DNA from: Cristatella mucedo
Taxonomy: Eukaryota; Bryozoa; Phylactolaemata; Cristatellidae
Assembly (NCBI GenBank): GCA_009760855.2
Contig: WPIO01000020.1
Location: 1,954,001 to 2,018,000 of the forward strand
Length of the DNA: 64,000 bases
Direction: 5' to 3'
Shown: piece after piece, positions 54,280-63,856 of the stretch
How the letters are laid out: every line of letters begins with the position of its first letter
Position numbering within the stretch: the first letter of the stretch is position 1
Notes under the pieces: model-generated
Told to the model about the DNA's origin: nothing
The model's database searches: none
What the model saw: the letters and a program-made list of their open reading frames with translations, nothing else
Program-made: the position numbers and the translations under genes

Positions 54280-54808
54280 TGCTTAGCGGAAAAGACTTAC
54301 AAATGATAGGAACATTGGATATGTCTAAAAATAGAATAGTAAATCTTAAAAGTAATATAGATCCTTTAGAAGCTGTTGGAAAATCATTTCCTGATAACAA
54401 CTATGTAAGAAAAGATTCAGACCAAGTAATAAGAGGAAACATATCCGCAAACTCAAAAAATATGTTAATGTACTAGCTCCGATAAAAGATAATGATATTG
54501 CAACAAAAGAGTACGTTGATACTAAGGCAGATTTCGCAGTAAATGGTAATTTAGCAGTTAATGAACTAATATTTTTAGGTCAAATAAATAATGGTAAAAA
54601 ATTAGTTGATGTTTTTAATATATATCTAGCCAATGATGATATTTATATATTTTTTCGCGGTAGCCCTCCACAAATTGATGCAGGTTCTTTGAATTTCAGT
54701 AAGATAGAAAATCTGTCAGGTTTTAATAGTGATCTAGATTACAATAGAGACCATTACTTAGCTAGAATGGTTGATATAAAAAAATACCAATATATTATTC
54801 AAAATTAA
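54279..54808 (+). pseudogene. Fibre-like protein 4, shortened and broken
   Basis: Starts in the TAATG overlap. MIGTLDMSKNRIVNLKSNID is a shaft-type repeat. The first frame stops at 54474-54476. Another frame then carries KDNDIATKEYVDTKAD, the same repeat ending, and runs to 54808. It is probably a duplicate of the upstream fibre gene with a new C-terminal part. Confidence 0.6.
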
Positions 54809-54834
54809 AATTGAGAATAAAATATCTTTATGAT

Positions 54835-55266
54835 ATGGATACTGAAAGTCCTTTTATGCCTTTAACAATTTTTGGAGAAAGTTATTCGTTCTTAAGTGTT
54901 ACGGCGAAACAAATAACTGAAAAATCGATTATATTAAAGGATGTGAATCTGACTAGAGTAAAATATCTTGATGTTAAAATGGAATTAAATTTAAATATTG
55001 GTAATGTAGGAAGTTTTATAGTTAGAGATTATTATCACAAAATCTACTCACCAAATTTCTTTGTTTCTAATTTTCTTAATATCACTTATTACGGAGTTGA
55101 AAATAATTATATGTTATTATCAAGTGATTATATAACACAGTTTGATGTTTATCCTAATAATATTTTCATAACCATAAACTTTCCTGTTTTAAATTATAGT
55201 AATATGATAACTCCAAGTGCTTCAGATATTATTGAAATTACTTTAGCTGATGTTGTTATAAGTTAA
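54835..55266 (+). CDS. Unknown beta-rich protein after the fibre genes
   Basis: About 143 residues from the ATG at 54835. The frame is also open from a TTG at 54811. Alternating hydrophobic pattern throughout (FLSVTAKQITEKSIILKDVN, NNIFITINFPVLNYSN) without Cys or motif. It lies 26 bases after the fibre 4 frame, so it could be the separated head of that gene, or an independent penton/fibre accessory. Confidence 0.5.
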   Translation: MDTESPFMPLTIFGESYSFLSVTAKQITEKSIILKDVNLTRVKYLDVKMELNLNIGNVGSFIVRDYYHKIYSPNFFVSNFLNITYYGVENNYMLLSSDYITQFDVYPNNIFITINFPVLNYSNMITPSASDIIEITLADVVIS

Positions 55267-55457
55267 ACTTTCCAATCTAGGCTTTCTTTAATAAGCTCTG
55301 TTGGAATACTATATTCTTTTCCTGTTAATTGTTTTGTTAACTCTATTTTTTTAGAGTATGCATCTGATTGAAGACTATTTATTTTCTCTATTTTCAAATC
55401 TTTAAGAAACTCTGAAAAGATTGACCCCTCTCTAACTTTTGTAAATATATATGCCAT
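55263..55457 (-). CDS. Small unknown protein
   Basis: 64 residues, charged and helical (MAYIFTKVREGSIFSEFLKD). It overlaps the 3' end of the previous gene by 4 bases on the opposite strand. It lacks the usual TATAG motif before its ATG. Not recognised. Confidence 0.5.
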   Translation of the reverse strand: MAYIFTKVREGSIFSEFLKDLKIEKINSLQSDAYSKKIELTKQLTGKEYSIPTELIKESLDWKV

Positions 55458-55481
55458 TTCTTTTTCTGAATGATTTACTCT

Positions 55482-55631
55482 TTAAGCTTTGTACTCTAAA
55501 ACTAATTGTAATGCTTCTAATAGTGTACTCCTAATATCTTCAATTCTTCCCATGGGATATGAGTAAATTTTTATAGTCTGTTGACCTTGTGCAACTGTTA
55601 GACAATCTTTACTTCTAGTTTCTACATTCAT
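55482..55631 (-). CDS. Small unknown protein, 49 residues
   Basis: The ATG follows TTATATAGAA, a very good match to the element's start motif, which is the main reason to accept it. The product begins MNVETRSKDCLTVAQGQQTI and is mixed alpha/beta in pattern. Not recognised. Confidence 0.5.
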   Translation of the reverse strand: MNVETRSKDCLTVAQGQQTIKIYSYPMGRIEDIRSTLLEALQLVLEYKA

Positions 55632-55650
55632 TTCTATATAAATAATTTAT

Positions 55651-56187
55651 TTACAATCCGGTTGTTGGAATTGTATCAGAAACTGGCACATTCGGATCTG
55701 CAACAACCTCCGGAGCAGCTGGGGCAACTAGAGCAGCAAGTGTTGCCTTTTTTCTGGCACTAGTTCCATCAGAGATGTCAGGTAGAATTGCATAGCGTTC
55801 ATCCTTAACAATTCCAGAGATATCTGGTTTCATTCCTGAAACACCTGAGATAACTGTTGAAAGTGTTGGTAGATGACTAGCAATCCATGTTGTATAACTA
55901 GAGATTTCTCCAGGTGTATCAAGAAGAGTATCAACTTTAGTTCTAACTGTTGCTTCAAGATCTCTTGTTATACTTGCCATTCCAGAATCGATTACCTTTT
56001 GTGCTTCAATGTCACACTCATCAATATAAAACTTTTTTACAGATGTATCTATCATAATTGAGATATCTGAGTCGAGTGTCTGTTGATCATAAGCAGTCAC
56101 TCTAGACTTTACAAGGTAGTCAACATATGCTTTCAGCAGAGTTGCAGATGTAGCAAGATTGGGGTCAGATACTTCTGTTGTCGACAT
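55651..56187 (-). CDS. Unknown protein, Asp/Ser/Thr-rich with Ala/Pro tail
   Basis: 178 residues, intact. The N-terminal 100 residues are helical with regular hydrophobic spacing (LLKAYVDYLVKSRVTAYDQQ). The centre is Gly/Ser-rich and the C-terminus is Ala/Pro/Val-rich (LAALVAPAAPEVVADP). No Cys pairs or enzymatic motif. The start is AGTATAGGAAATG, like that of the ATPase. Perhaps a virion protein. Confidence 0.6.
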   Translation of the reverse strand: MSTTEVSDPNLATSATLLKAYVDYLVKSRVTAYDQQTLDSDISIMIDTSVKKFYIDECDIEAQKVIDSGMASITRDLEATVRTKVDTLLDTPGEISSYTTWIASHLPTLSTVISGVSGMKPDISGIVKDERYAILPDISDGTSARKKATLAALVAPAAPEVVADPNVPVSDTIPTTGL

Positions 56188-56219
56188 TTCCTATACTATT
56201 ATAAAAAAATACAAAACAT

Positions 56220-56390
56220 CTAATTCTTTATTAACTCTCTTGCTTTAATTTTAAGTTCCTCATATTTATCTTCATGGGTACACATTTCAAATATAATTTT
56301 AATAAGTTTATCAGTTAATTTTAATGTTCTACCTTGACTAATATCTTGAATTGTACTACTAATTTTATAATTTGTTATTTCTGGATCCAT
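56220..56390 (-). CDS. Small unknown helical protein
   Basis: 56 residues from the ATG at 56390 (TATATATGG context), chosen over the upstream in-frame ATG because of the start motif. Mostly helical and charged (KLTDKLIKIIFEMCTHEDKY). Confidence 0.5.
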   Translation of the reverse strand: MDPEITNYKISSTIQDISQGRTLKLTDKLIKIIFEMCTHEDKYEELKIKARELIKN

Positions 56391-56461
56391 ATATACTATG
56401 AAGAAAAACATTTAATTCAAAATTAATTAATCTGCACACCCTTTTTAGTTTTTGGAGTTTT

Positions 56462-56698
56462 TTATTTCTTTTCTGATTCTGTCAACATTTCATTTATTTT
56501 ACTTCTGCATTCCATTAGTTTATCACAAGTATCGCAAATCTCAACTAGAACACTGACATACGAGCTATCCAAATCTGTAATAAGTTTGTCAAGTGAATGC
56601 TTGACAATTCTTTGATCTACTCTCTTTAACTTTTGTAGACAAATTTTAAGAGCCATATCTCTTGATTGTTCGCAACTCAGAATTCTAGAAACATCCAT
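56462..56698 (-). CDS. Small unknown helical protein, Cys-containing
   Basis: 78 residues after TTTATATAGA. Two helical halves with six Cys (among them ICDTCDKLMECRS), possibly metal-binding or disulphide-linked. Not recognised. Confidence 0.55.
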   Translation of the reverse strand: MDVSRILSCEQSRDMALKICLQKLKRVDQRIVKHSLDKLITDLDSSYVSVLVEICDTCDKLMECRSKINEMLTESEKK

Positions 56699-56718
56699 TC
56701 TATATAAATATAAATTTT

Positions 56719-56883
56719 TTATAGTTCATCTTCTTCATTTACGTAATTGTATTCATATTCATCTTCTTCGCTAGCATCTGAATATTCTGACTCATCACTT
56801 TCATATTCTGATTCTTCTGGATTGTAATTGGGATCATCGCTGTCGGACTCTTCATATTCAGATTCATATTCAACATTTTTCAT
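56719..56883 (-). CDS. Very acidic 54-residue protein
   Basis: The ATG follows ATTATAGAA. Almost entirely Glu, Asp, Ser and Tyr (EYESEYEESDSDDPNYNPEE). Such peptides often mimic DNA or act as chaperones for basic proteins. The role here is unknown. Confidence 0.5.
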   Translation of the reverse strand: MKNVEYESEYEESDSDDPNYNPEESEYESDESEYSDASEEDEYEYNYVNEEDEL

Positions 56884-56907
56884 TTCTATAATAATGAATT
56901 GTATTTA

Positions 56908-57075
56908 TTAATATAAATTTATTCCTGCCATCTCAAAAATTAACTCTTCTTCTGCTCTGTCATATTCCATTTCTATTTGCAACTCATATAACTCTTTTGT
57001 TGTTTCTCGAATATCATGCTCGACTTTTATTTTTGCTTCAGGTTCAACAATTTTTTCACTCTTTCGTTTTGGCAT
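56908..57075 (-). CDS. Small Glu/Lys-rich protein, 55 residues
   Basis: The ATG follows TAATATAC. MPKRKSEKIVEPEAKIKVEH is followed by an amphipathic helix (ELYELQIEMEYDRAEEELIF). Not recognised. Confidence 0.45.
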   Translation of the reverse strand: MPKRKSEKIVEPEAKIKVEHDIRETTKELYELQIEMEYDRAEEELIFEMAGINLY

Positions 57076-57088
57076 GTATATTAGTAGT

Positions 57089-60000
57089 TTAAATTTTCTT
57101 TAATTCACCAATATCACAAGTATTACATCGTCCTGGATTTAGATTATTACTCAATGTATCAGCAATTCTATAGTGTCCATAAGCATAACTGCAGATTCCA
57201 CAATCCAACCAGTATCGTTTTGAATCAAAAGCTGAAAGTGCTACTTTTTCTAATTTATCAGTAAATAACTCGTGTTTACTCTGCGATATCTTATAAAACT
57301 TTCTAATCTGTTTTTCTTTAAAACCATCAATTGTTTTTCCGTTGAAGATTGATACACTATCTGTTAAACAATTGACAAAAGTGTCATGACCCACTGTTTT
57401 AGTTAAAACTGCTTTTTAAGACCTTTTGCAGCTGCTTTTCTTTCTGCATTAACGATACTAACTGAATAGAGTTTTGGTCTTAAAGCACATACTTTAGCAA
57501 TTACTTTTCCTTCTGTTTCATCTTTAAATTTTCCAATCGTATCTTCAGCAAACCATTCTGGCATATTTTTCATATCATCATATAAATTAGGTGTTTCAAT
57601 ATCCATAATCAATGAATCTGTATCTGTATAGATTAACTTAACTTTTTCGTTATACTTTTGTTTTATAACATCATAATAAAACTTCTGCATATGTAATTTA
57701 GATAAGTCAAGAATTGCGCTTCCTATAAACATTGGTTTATTTAACCTAGTCTTTGATTGATTCATTTGAAATATTGTTAATGTTTTGCTAAAATCTCTAA
57801 AGTTTACCATTCTAGGATCTCGTATTCTTTTATTAAACTTTTTATTTCCTATCTCATCAATAACATTAATCAAATAAGTTTTTACTCTTTTTTTAACATC
57901 TTCACATGTTTTACCATAAAATGCATTCATGATCAACTTCCAAAGATTTCTCAAGAATTTTTTATTTGAATTTGCTGCTTTCATATCAGCACACATTTGG
58001 ATGAATGGTTCCAACCATCTAGATTGCTTAAATGTATAGACCTTTTTTACTGTAGCTATCATTCCGTGTGTTAAACAAAACTTTAGATATCTATAGTGAA
58101 TTAAATAATCTTTTTTTAATGAAAAGTCACACACCAGTTTTGGAACATTACACGCACCTACTTTAAATTTATTTTGAAAATTAGAATACTCACTACAATC
58201 AACAACTCTGTTAGACGCGCATAATGGATATTCATTGTGTAAATCATGATAGTACTCTTTTGTTTTAGGATCGTATTCAATATCAACAACAAAGAAAGCT
58301 CCAACATCCGACTCATCAGGTAATGATAGTATTTGTTCTCTATCCCATCTATCAATTGAGCACTCTTCAATTTCTCCTTGTGGAAGAAGTTCCATCATTG
58401 CTGTTGGGTATAAGCTTGTAGCGTCTTGATAGGTAATCCACTTTGTTGGTTTGCTAGAATCATATCCAGGTACCATGGGATTGTTTACTTTAACTAATCT
58501 ACTATTAACTTGACAAATTCCACCACGAATTGACTTTTTAAATGTGTCATAAACTTCTCTGTTTGTCAATAACTCAATTTTTACACCAGAATACCAAAAC
58601 ACAGCGCTCCATGGTGTTGTAACAAAGTTTACAGGATCTAATTTTAGTTTAGATATAAATCCTTTTCTAAAACTTTCCAAACAATCTGCTAACAGCAGAA
58701 CATCAGTGATTAAATATAAATCATGATAATCAATGAATGATTTGCAATCAAATTCTTTCCAAACATCATTTGCTTTTTTGTAATCATCGTCTGATATTCC
58801 TTCCATATAAATATTAGAGTAAAAAGATTCCTTACTAGGTAAAGAATCACACTTAAATTTTTCCCAAGAATCCATAAACTCATAAGGATATTCTGCTTTA
58901 ACAGTAAGAAGATTAAGGTTTTTTCCTTTATACTTTTCGCTTAAAACTTTATTTGAAATTGCAAAGAAATCAATTTTTTTCCCATTGTTGAAGCAATAGT
59001 TTCTAATGACCCGATCATAAACTGCATACTGTCTTTAAAAACCAAATCACCAACTTTGAGCATCATGTACTTTTCTAAATTATTTGCAATTGGTTCTGCT
59101 TCAACGATAAAATTCTCTAATGCTCTAACAATGATATGTGAATCGTACCCCCTAAAGTTATGGAATAAAACAGGTAATTGCCATTTTCTAAAGTCCATGC
59201 TTGCTTTAAAATTACATGAGTGGTGTGCAGCACCTCTATATTTACTTGTTAAATGGCAATGGTCAAATACTTTTCTCAACTCATTATTTCTTTGATTAAA
59301 AGGACCTTTACACATCCAACAGAAAATTGCATCATCGTGTGCTTTCATTTCATCATCAGTTAAATCTATCATCATGCTATCTAAATTTTTTTCAACTACT
59401 CTAGTTTTATAAAAATCTGATACAGCAAATGATCTTTTTAAGAAAGTATTCACACAATCAGGACCAACATTTAAAAACCAATCAATAACTTCACCATTCC
59501 AGTCAACTATAACAAATGCTGCAGAGCATGGTGTGTGTGTTGAAAAGTGGTCATCATGTTCTCCTTTTTGCACTAAACATTCAAAGTCTGCATAACAAAC
59601 ATAAGGACATACATTAAGATGTTTGAATGAATCAAATGATATAAATTTATTATGTTCGTCTGGCATTACATATATTGTTGTTCCTGAGTGTATGCTATCA
59701 CATATTTCTAAATGTTCATCTACTTGAAGCTTGTCAAAAAATCTATTTAAACACCGATGACAGTAATATTGTTTTCCTCCAGAACTAGATGGTCTGCACA
59801 AAGCGTTAAAATTGTTAATCAAAATATAATGTTCGATATCACCACTTGTTATAAGCAACAGATTAATATGTCTATTTGGAATCTCGTCAGCTTTCTTAAC
59901 AACTCTTAAACGAGAAACTCTTGATTCTTTGTACCCACAAGAGTAAACATTTATGCTAACATTCATAGCTTTCTCTAGTTTATTTGTGTCTTTAACTTTC

Positions 60001-60826
60001 ATTGGCCACTCGATATCGCTAATTAGACTTGAATATTGTTCGTTTAGTATTTTTTGAAATCATTTGTCTTCCATTTATTTCTTTCTACTGAATTTAGAGC
60101 TCTCAAAACACACCATAGCGCACAAAACTCATCATCGTAGTTTTTTATGTTGGTAACACACTTTTTCTTAGCGAGATAATCAGGGGCTTCAACATATGAA
60201 CCACCACCAATTGGAATACATTTAGATATAACAACTGAGAATGAATGAAAGCCAATAAATAGCCAACCAGAACCAACACCTCTCTCAACTAGTAACTCAG
60301 AATTTATACCAAGTGCAAGCATTATTTTATCATAAATTTCATCTGCTGATTCACTATCCATAGTTAAAATTGATTTGGATTGAGAACCTCTTCTCTCAGT
60401 TTCACCAGTATCAAAAGTTTTCATATCAAATGATACTTTAAAATGAATTCTAATAAAAGGCCATATTTCTCTAACTCTATTAAGCAATACTTTTGTTTGA
60501 TATCTGAGTGATTCTCTTAAAGTCTCGAAGTCTCCAAACCATTTTTTTGTATTATATGTAAAGGTTAAAGTATTTCCACCAGCAGTTAGAATCGGATTAG
60601 TATATCCTACCTTGTTAAGTCTTCCAGTTTTACCAGCGTATTTAATTGAAGGAAGATCAAAGTCAATACTCATCAATCTTCCAGCTTCATTAGAGGAAAT
60701 TATTTTTTCTTTTATAATTCTTTTAGCTTTGCGATCATATTTAGTTATTGGTAAATCAAAATCAACATGCATTAATCTCCTTGTCTCAGACGCAAAAGAA
60801 TTTCTTTGTCTAATTGGAAAAACCAT
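57089..60826 (-). pseudogene. Protein-primed DNA polymerase B, three frame changes
   Basis: Replicates the element from its termini using a protein primer. The ATG at 60826 lies against the right TIR (TATATAGCAAGATG). Four consecutive frames cover it: 60826-60044, about 60045-58941, about 58980-57403 and about 57410-57089. Each change lies at an A run in the coding strand (near 60023, 58978 and 57413). The exonuclease motifs are CYADFECLV (D-x-E) and FHNFRGYDSHIIV. The polymerase motifs are DATSLYPTAM (A), KLIMNAFYGK (B) and IYTDTDSLI (C, the catalytic DTD). All catalytic residues are kept. The total of about 1,240 codons is normal for Polintons. The N-terminal part (about 260 residues) may include the terminal-protein region. 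Confidence 0.9.
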
Positions 60827-60827
60827 C

Positions 60828-61163
60828 TTGCTATATAAGGTAATAATATTTTGCTTAAATAAAAATAAAATTGCAACAAAAATGTTTACTATAATATATG
60901 AAGATTTTGAAAACAGATATTCTAGTCTTAAAGACTTTAACGAGTTCGAGTGATAACGAGAACGAGTGCGATGATGTGTTTTTACCACTATACGATGTTT
61001 TTATTTTTGAAACGAGCGCTTTTTTCATTTTACAACGTTTTTAGTTTTGAAACGAGTTCGAGTGTTAACGAGAACGAGCTGAAAAAATAAAAATGTTGTA
61101 AAAGGGAAAAAGATGCGAGTTGAGAAAATAAAAATGTCGTATAGGGTAAAAACACATCATCAG
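60828..61163 (-). repeat. Right terminal inverted repeat
   Basis: Reverse complement of the left TIR with about a dozen substitutions and small indels. It has the same internal palindrome and direct repeats. Its inner edge meets the start codon of the polymerase gene at 60826. Confidence 0.93.
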
Positions 61164-61167
61164 CTGT
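61164..61167. repeat. Target-site duplication, right
   Basis: CTGT, the partner of 36587-36590. The uninterrupted paralogue has one copy-length at this position. Confidence 0.6.
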
Positions 61168-61530
61168 CCCATTCCTCCGCTTAAAGACAGTTGGCGACAG
61201 AAGTTTTAGTTCTGCAGGTCCTAGACTGTGGAACTCGCTTCCACAATTCTTGCGCAACGACAACTACTCTCCTACTGCCGACTACGGCACATCTTTTTCA
61301 GCGGTCCTGAGCTGCTACTTCTATGCTACTCACTACCTCAACTGCTCTCCTGACTCTGCTATGCTTGCCACTTTCTCTTTGTTGCGTGAGACGAAGTCTG
61401 TTGACCACCGAATGCGTACCGAAAGCCGCTTAGGCTGTGAGTGCGTTATATAAAACTCTCCTGCGTAACACCCACGTGGTCTGTATGACTTTGTGGAGTT
61501 GCAGACGGAGATACATTACATTACATTACG
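61164..61530 (+). repeat. Right half of the split LINE copy (family 1)
   Basis: Continues the repeat exactly where the left half ends, judged against the uninterrupted copy at 9.55-10.57 kb. It ends in an ATTAC-type tail near 61530. Confidence 0.82.
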
Positions 61531-62317
61531 CGGATGGATACGGACTTGTTATCTTGTTATCTAAGTTGTTATCTAAGATTATTACTACTAAGGTTGTTCC
61601 TTGTTATCTTATTGTGCGTGCACTCGTCTTCGCGGCGGTGGCCGCGCTCCGCCACCCTCAGAATACCTGCGCGCGTAGCCTCCTGCGCTACACCGAGCAG
61701 TCGCTAGCCGCCACTCCACGGCTCCGGGCTCCCGCCCACACCCCTTCGGTATACGTCGCGCGTCGGCTGAGTCTGGGAGCGCTGCGTTTTCGGCATTGCC
61801 CTGCCCGGATGTAGATGCCGCTATATCCGGTTTGTGGCTTCTCCGACTAGGTCGAGTGACGCGAGCGAAAGCATCCCACGCGCTCAAATGACCCGTGGGT
61901 AAGTTGGCGTGGTGATAAAAACATGCTGCTGACAGCGCGTAAAAAGCCGTGAGCCGTGCATTTTTGCGAATACGCCCCGATATTCAAATGCTTATTGCGA
62001 ACTAATTAAAGAGTACGTTTGTAAGACCAAGAACACATTAACAACCAATGCTAAGTTTGTGCGTTGGTGCCAGCTTGTCCCAGGCGCACGTCTACAGCCA
62101 CTTGAAGGCGGTCGCGTTCCCTAAATTTGCCCAATATATTTACTCTTGTATTCCGTGATTGTTATAACCGCAGCACTGCACGCAGCCTATGCTGCCGACC
62201 GCCACTTTTAACTCGCTTGACTTTTGCAAAGAGCCGCGGCGAAGTACCAAGCACCCTCGTTAAGCTATACGCGACGATATTCGCCTTTTTTCGTGTCGCT
62301 GCTTACCATAATATGTA

Positions 62318-62500
62318 CGTAAGCATAACTATAACTAAAATATAACTATAACTTACATAACTGATATAACTAGATATAACTTGCATAACTTATATAACTA
62401 TAACTTACCATATGAACTTACCATATGAACTGCTTACTTATATAACTATACTGCTCACTTATATAACTATAACTTACCAGCTTACCACATGAACTGCTAT
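62318..62500. repeat. AT-rich minisatellite (TATAACT-type units)
   Basis: Degenerate units of ATAACTATAACT and ACTTACCATATGA repeat across about 180 bases. Confidence 0.75.
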
Positions 62501-62604
62501 CTGATACCAGCTGCGACTGTCGCTTTCTGCTCTGCGAAATAAATACATCGCTAGCTGCAGATTAGGAACCAAAGTATCTCAGGCTTTAAACGTGCCAAAA
62601 AAGG

Positions 62605-62770
62605 TGAGCTTATTCAACAGCCTCATGTGTATAGCGGTAGAAGTGCCTTAACGGCTATCACCACCGCTTGATGTTGGCAATAAAGGATTGATCACCCACT
62701 GCAGGATTCGAGCCCACGACCTCCGTCAGTAAGAGCGAGCACCTTAACTCCTGGGCTATCACGGCCCTCA
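62605..62770 (-). repeat. tRNA-derived SINE copy
   Basis: Body (CAACAGCCTCATGTGTATAG, ACGGCTATCACCACCGCTTG), then CAGGATTCGAGCCCACGACC and CTGGGCTATCACGGCCC. Nearly complete. Confidence 0.65.
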
Positions 62771-62889
62771 AAGAAAACCCTTGCATAAAAATAGTTGGAA
62801 AATGGTTTTGAGGAAGTAGAGATACTAGTCGCTTGCAGTTGGTTTAAAATTCTGAAACTATGCTTGTCGTGAGCATCGCAGTTGCCACA

Positions 62890-63450
62890 CCACACCACTT
62901 CTCGCCGACCTGCACTGGCTCCGAATTAAGCAGCGTATCGACTTCAAGGTCCTGTAACTTACATTAAAGTTCCTTCATACCCTGACTCCATCCTACGTAT
63001 CCGAACTACTCCCCCACCAGGCCAAGCATCGTATAACCTGCTGTTTCTGAATCGACCATTTAGCTATACCTCGTACTAACCACTTAACCTTAGGAGACGG
63101 TGCCTTAAGTTCGTATGCTCCCAAGGCCTGGGACTCCCTCGCGACTGACTTCACGTTATACATTGACTTGAGGACATTTAGAAAGAAGATTAAAACATAC
63201 CTGTTTATGGCACCATTTAGTGGGTTATTTTGATTCGTCCTTTGTGTGCTTATGTGTGCTAACACTGTGCTTGATGCTACTGACCATATCTACATGTTGA
63301 CCCTGTGCATGTCACATCTAACAATGTTAAGCTTGATGTCGTTGCGAATGTTAGCACTAATCATTTGGGTCATGCTTTCTTAAAAGCATCTATAAAGTGC
63401 CTAGAAAGAGATTCATATCTGTGGGGGTGCTACACAAATGTATTAGTATC
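62890..63450 (+). repeat. LINE remnant, family 2 (ORF2 end plus 3'-UTR)
   Basis: Matches the antisense LINE nested at 46.2-48 kb: a degraded LADLHWLR-type segment, PSYVSELL, the SAPKAWDS-type segment, then the AAGTGCCTAGAAAGAGATTC 3'-UTR block. Confidence 0.65.
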
Positions 63451-63605
63451 ACTATACAATGCTGGAAAGTAAGGAGCATGCATTCGTTATGCTGATTCAT
63501 TGACGAGCAGCACTGAAGCTTGCTGAGCAGCAGCGGCGACTCTGTGTCTCGAAGCAACCAGTCAGTCGTGCAGGTGCGATTTGCTTCGCTGATTCTGGGA
63601 GCTCC

Positions 63606-63856
63606 TCAGAGATGAACTTCCGTGAGCAAAGGCTCGCCGCGCAGGCCTGCACGTATGTTGTCGATGCACAGCTGCAGCATCTGCTGCTTTCCGGCCTCCG
63701 TGCACCAGCCCCAGTGAGGCGTGACAATGACATTGGGCAGCGATAGAAGAGGATGCCCAACTGGCAGTGGCTCCGGGTCGGTGACGTCGAGGGCGGCCGC
63801 TCGGATGCGCCCACTGCTCAGTGCCTCTACCAATGCCGCGGTGTTTATGATGTTGC
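63606..63856 (-). CDS. Last exon of a D-2-hydroxyacid dehydrogenase (glyoxylate/hydroxypyruvate reductase-like)
   Basis: The family oxidises or reduces 2-hydroxy acids with NAD(P)H. On the minus strand the acceptor TATTGCAG lies just before 63856 and the stop TGA at 63606-63608. The exon encodes about 83 residues: GNIINTAALVEALSSGRIRA, then AALDVTDPEPLP, then LPNVIVTPHWG, and a C-terminus ending in GLRGEP. The Glu of DPEPL and the His of TPH are the catalytic pair of the family. The usual Ser after TPHxG is replaced by Trp. The GLRGEP ending resembles GRHPR. Upstream exons must lie beyond the right edge of the window. Confidence 0.82.

Larger units (their letters stand above)
36591..61163. 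mobile_element. Maverick/Polinton (adintovirus-like) element, about 24.6 kb
   Basis: Bounded by inverted repeats of about 336 bp, with a short direct repeat of host sequence (CTGT) at both ends. It is inserted in a LINE copy whose two halves are collinear with the uninterrupted copy at 9.55-10.57 kb. The interior is strongly AT-rich against the GC-rich host. It encodes the hallmark set: protein-primed PolB, retroviral-type integrase, packaging ATPase, adenain-like protease, double-jelly-roll capsid protein and penton. Several genes are damaged, so this copy is unlikely to be autonomous as assembled. About 1.85 kb of its length is a later LINE insertion. Confidence 0.95.

Noticed and set aside
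36591-61163. Alternative genetic code (TGA or TAA/TAG readthrough) for the element
   Set aside because: All three stop types interrupt frames while normal stops end the intact genes. Nonsense mutation fits better.
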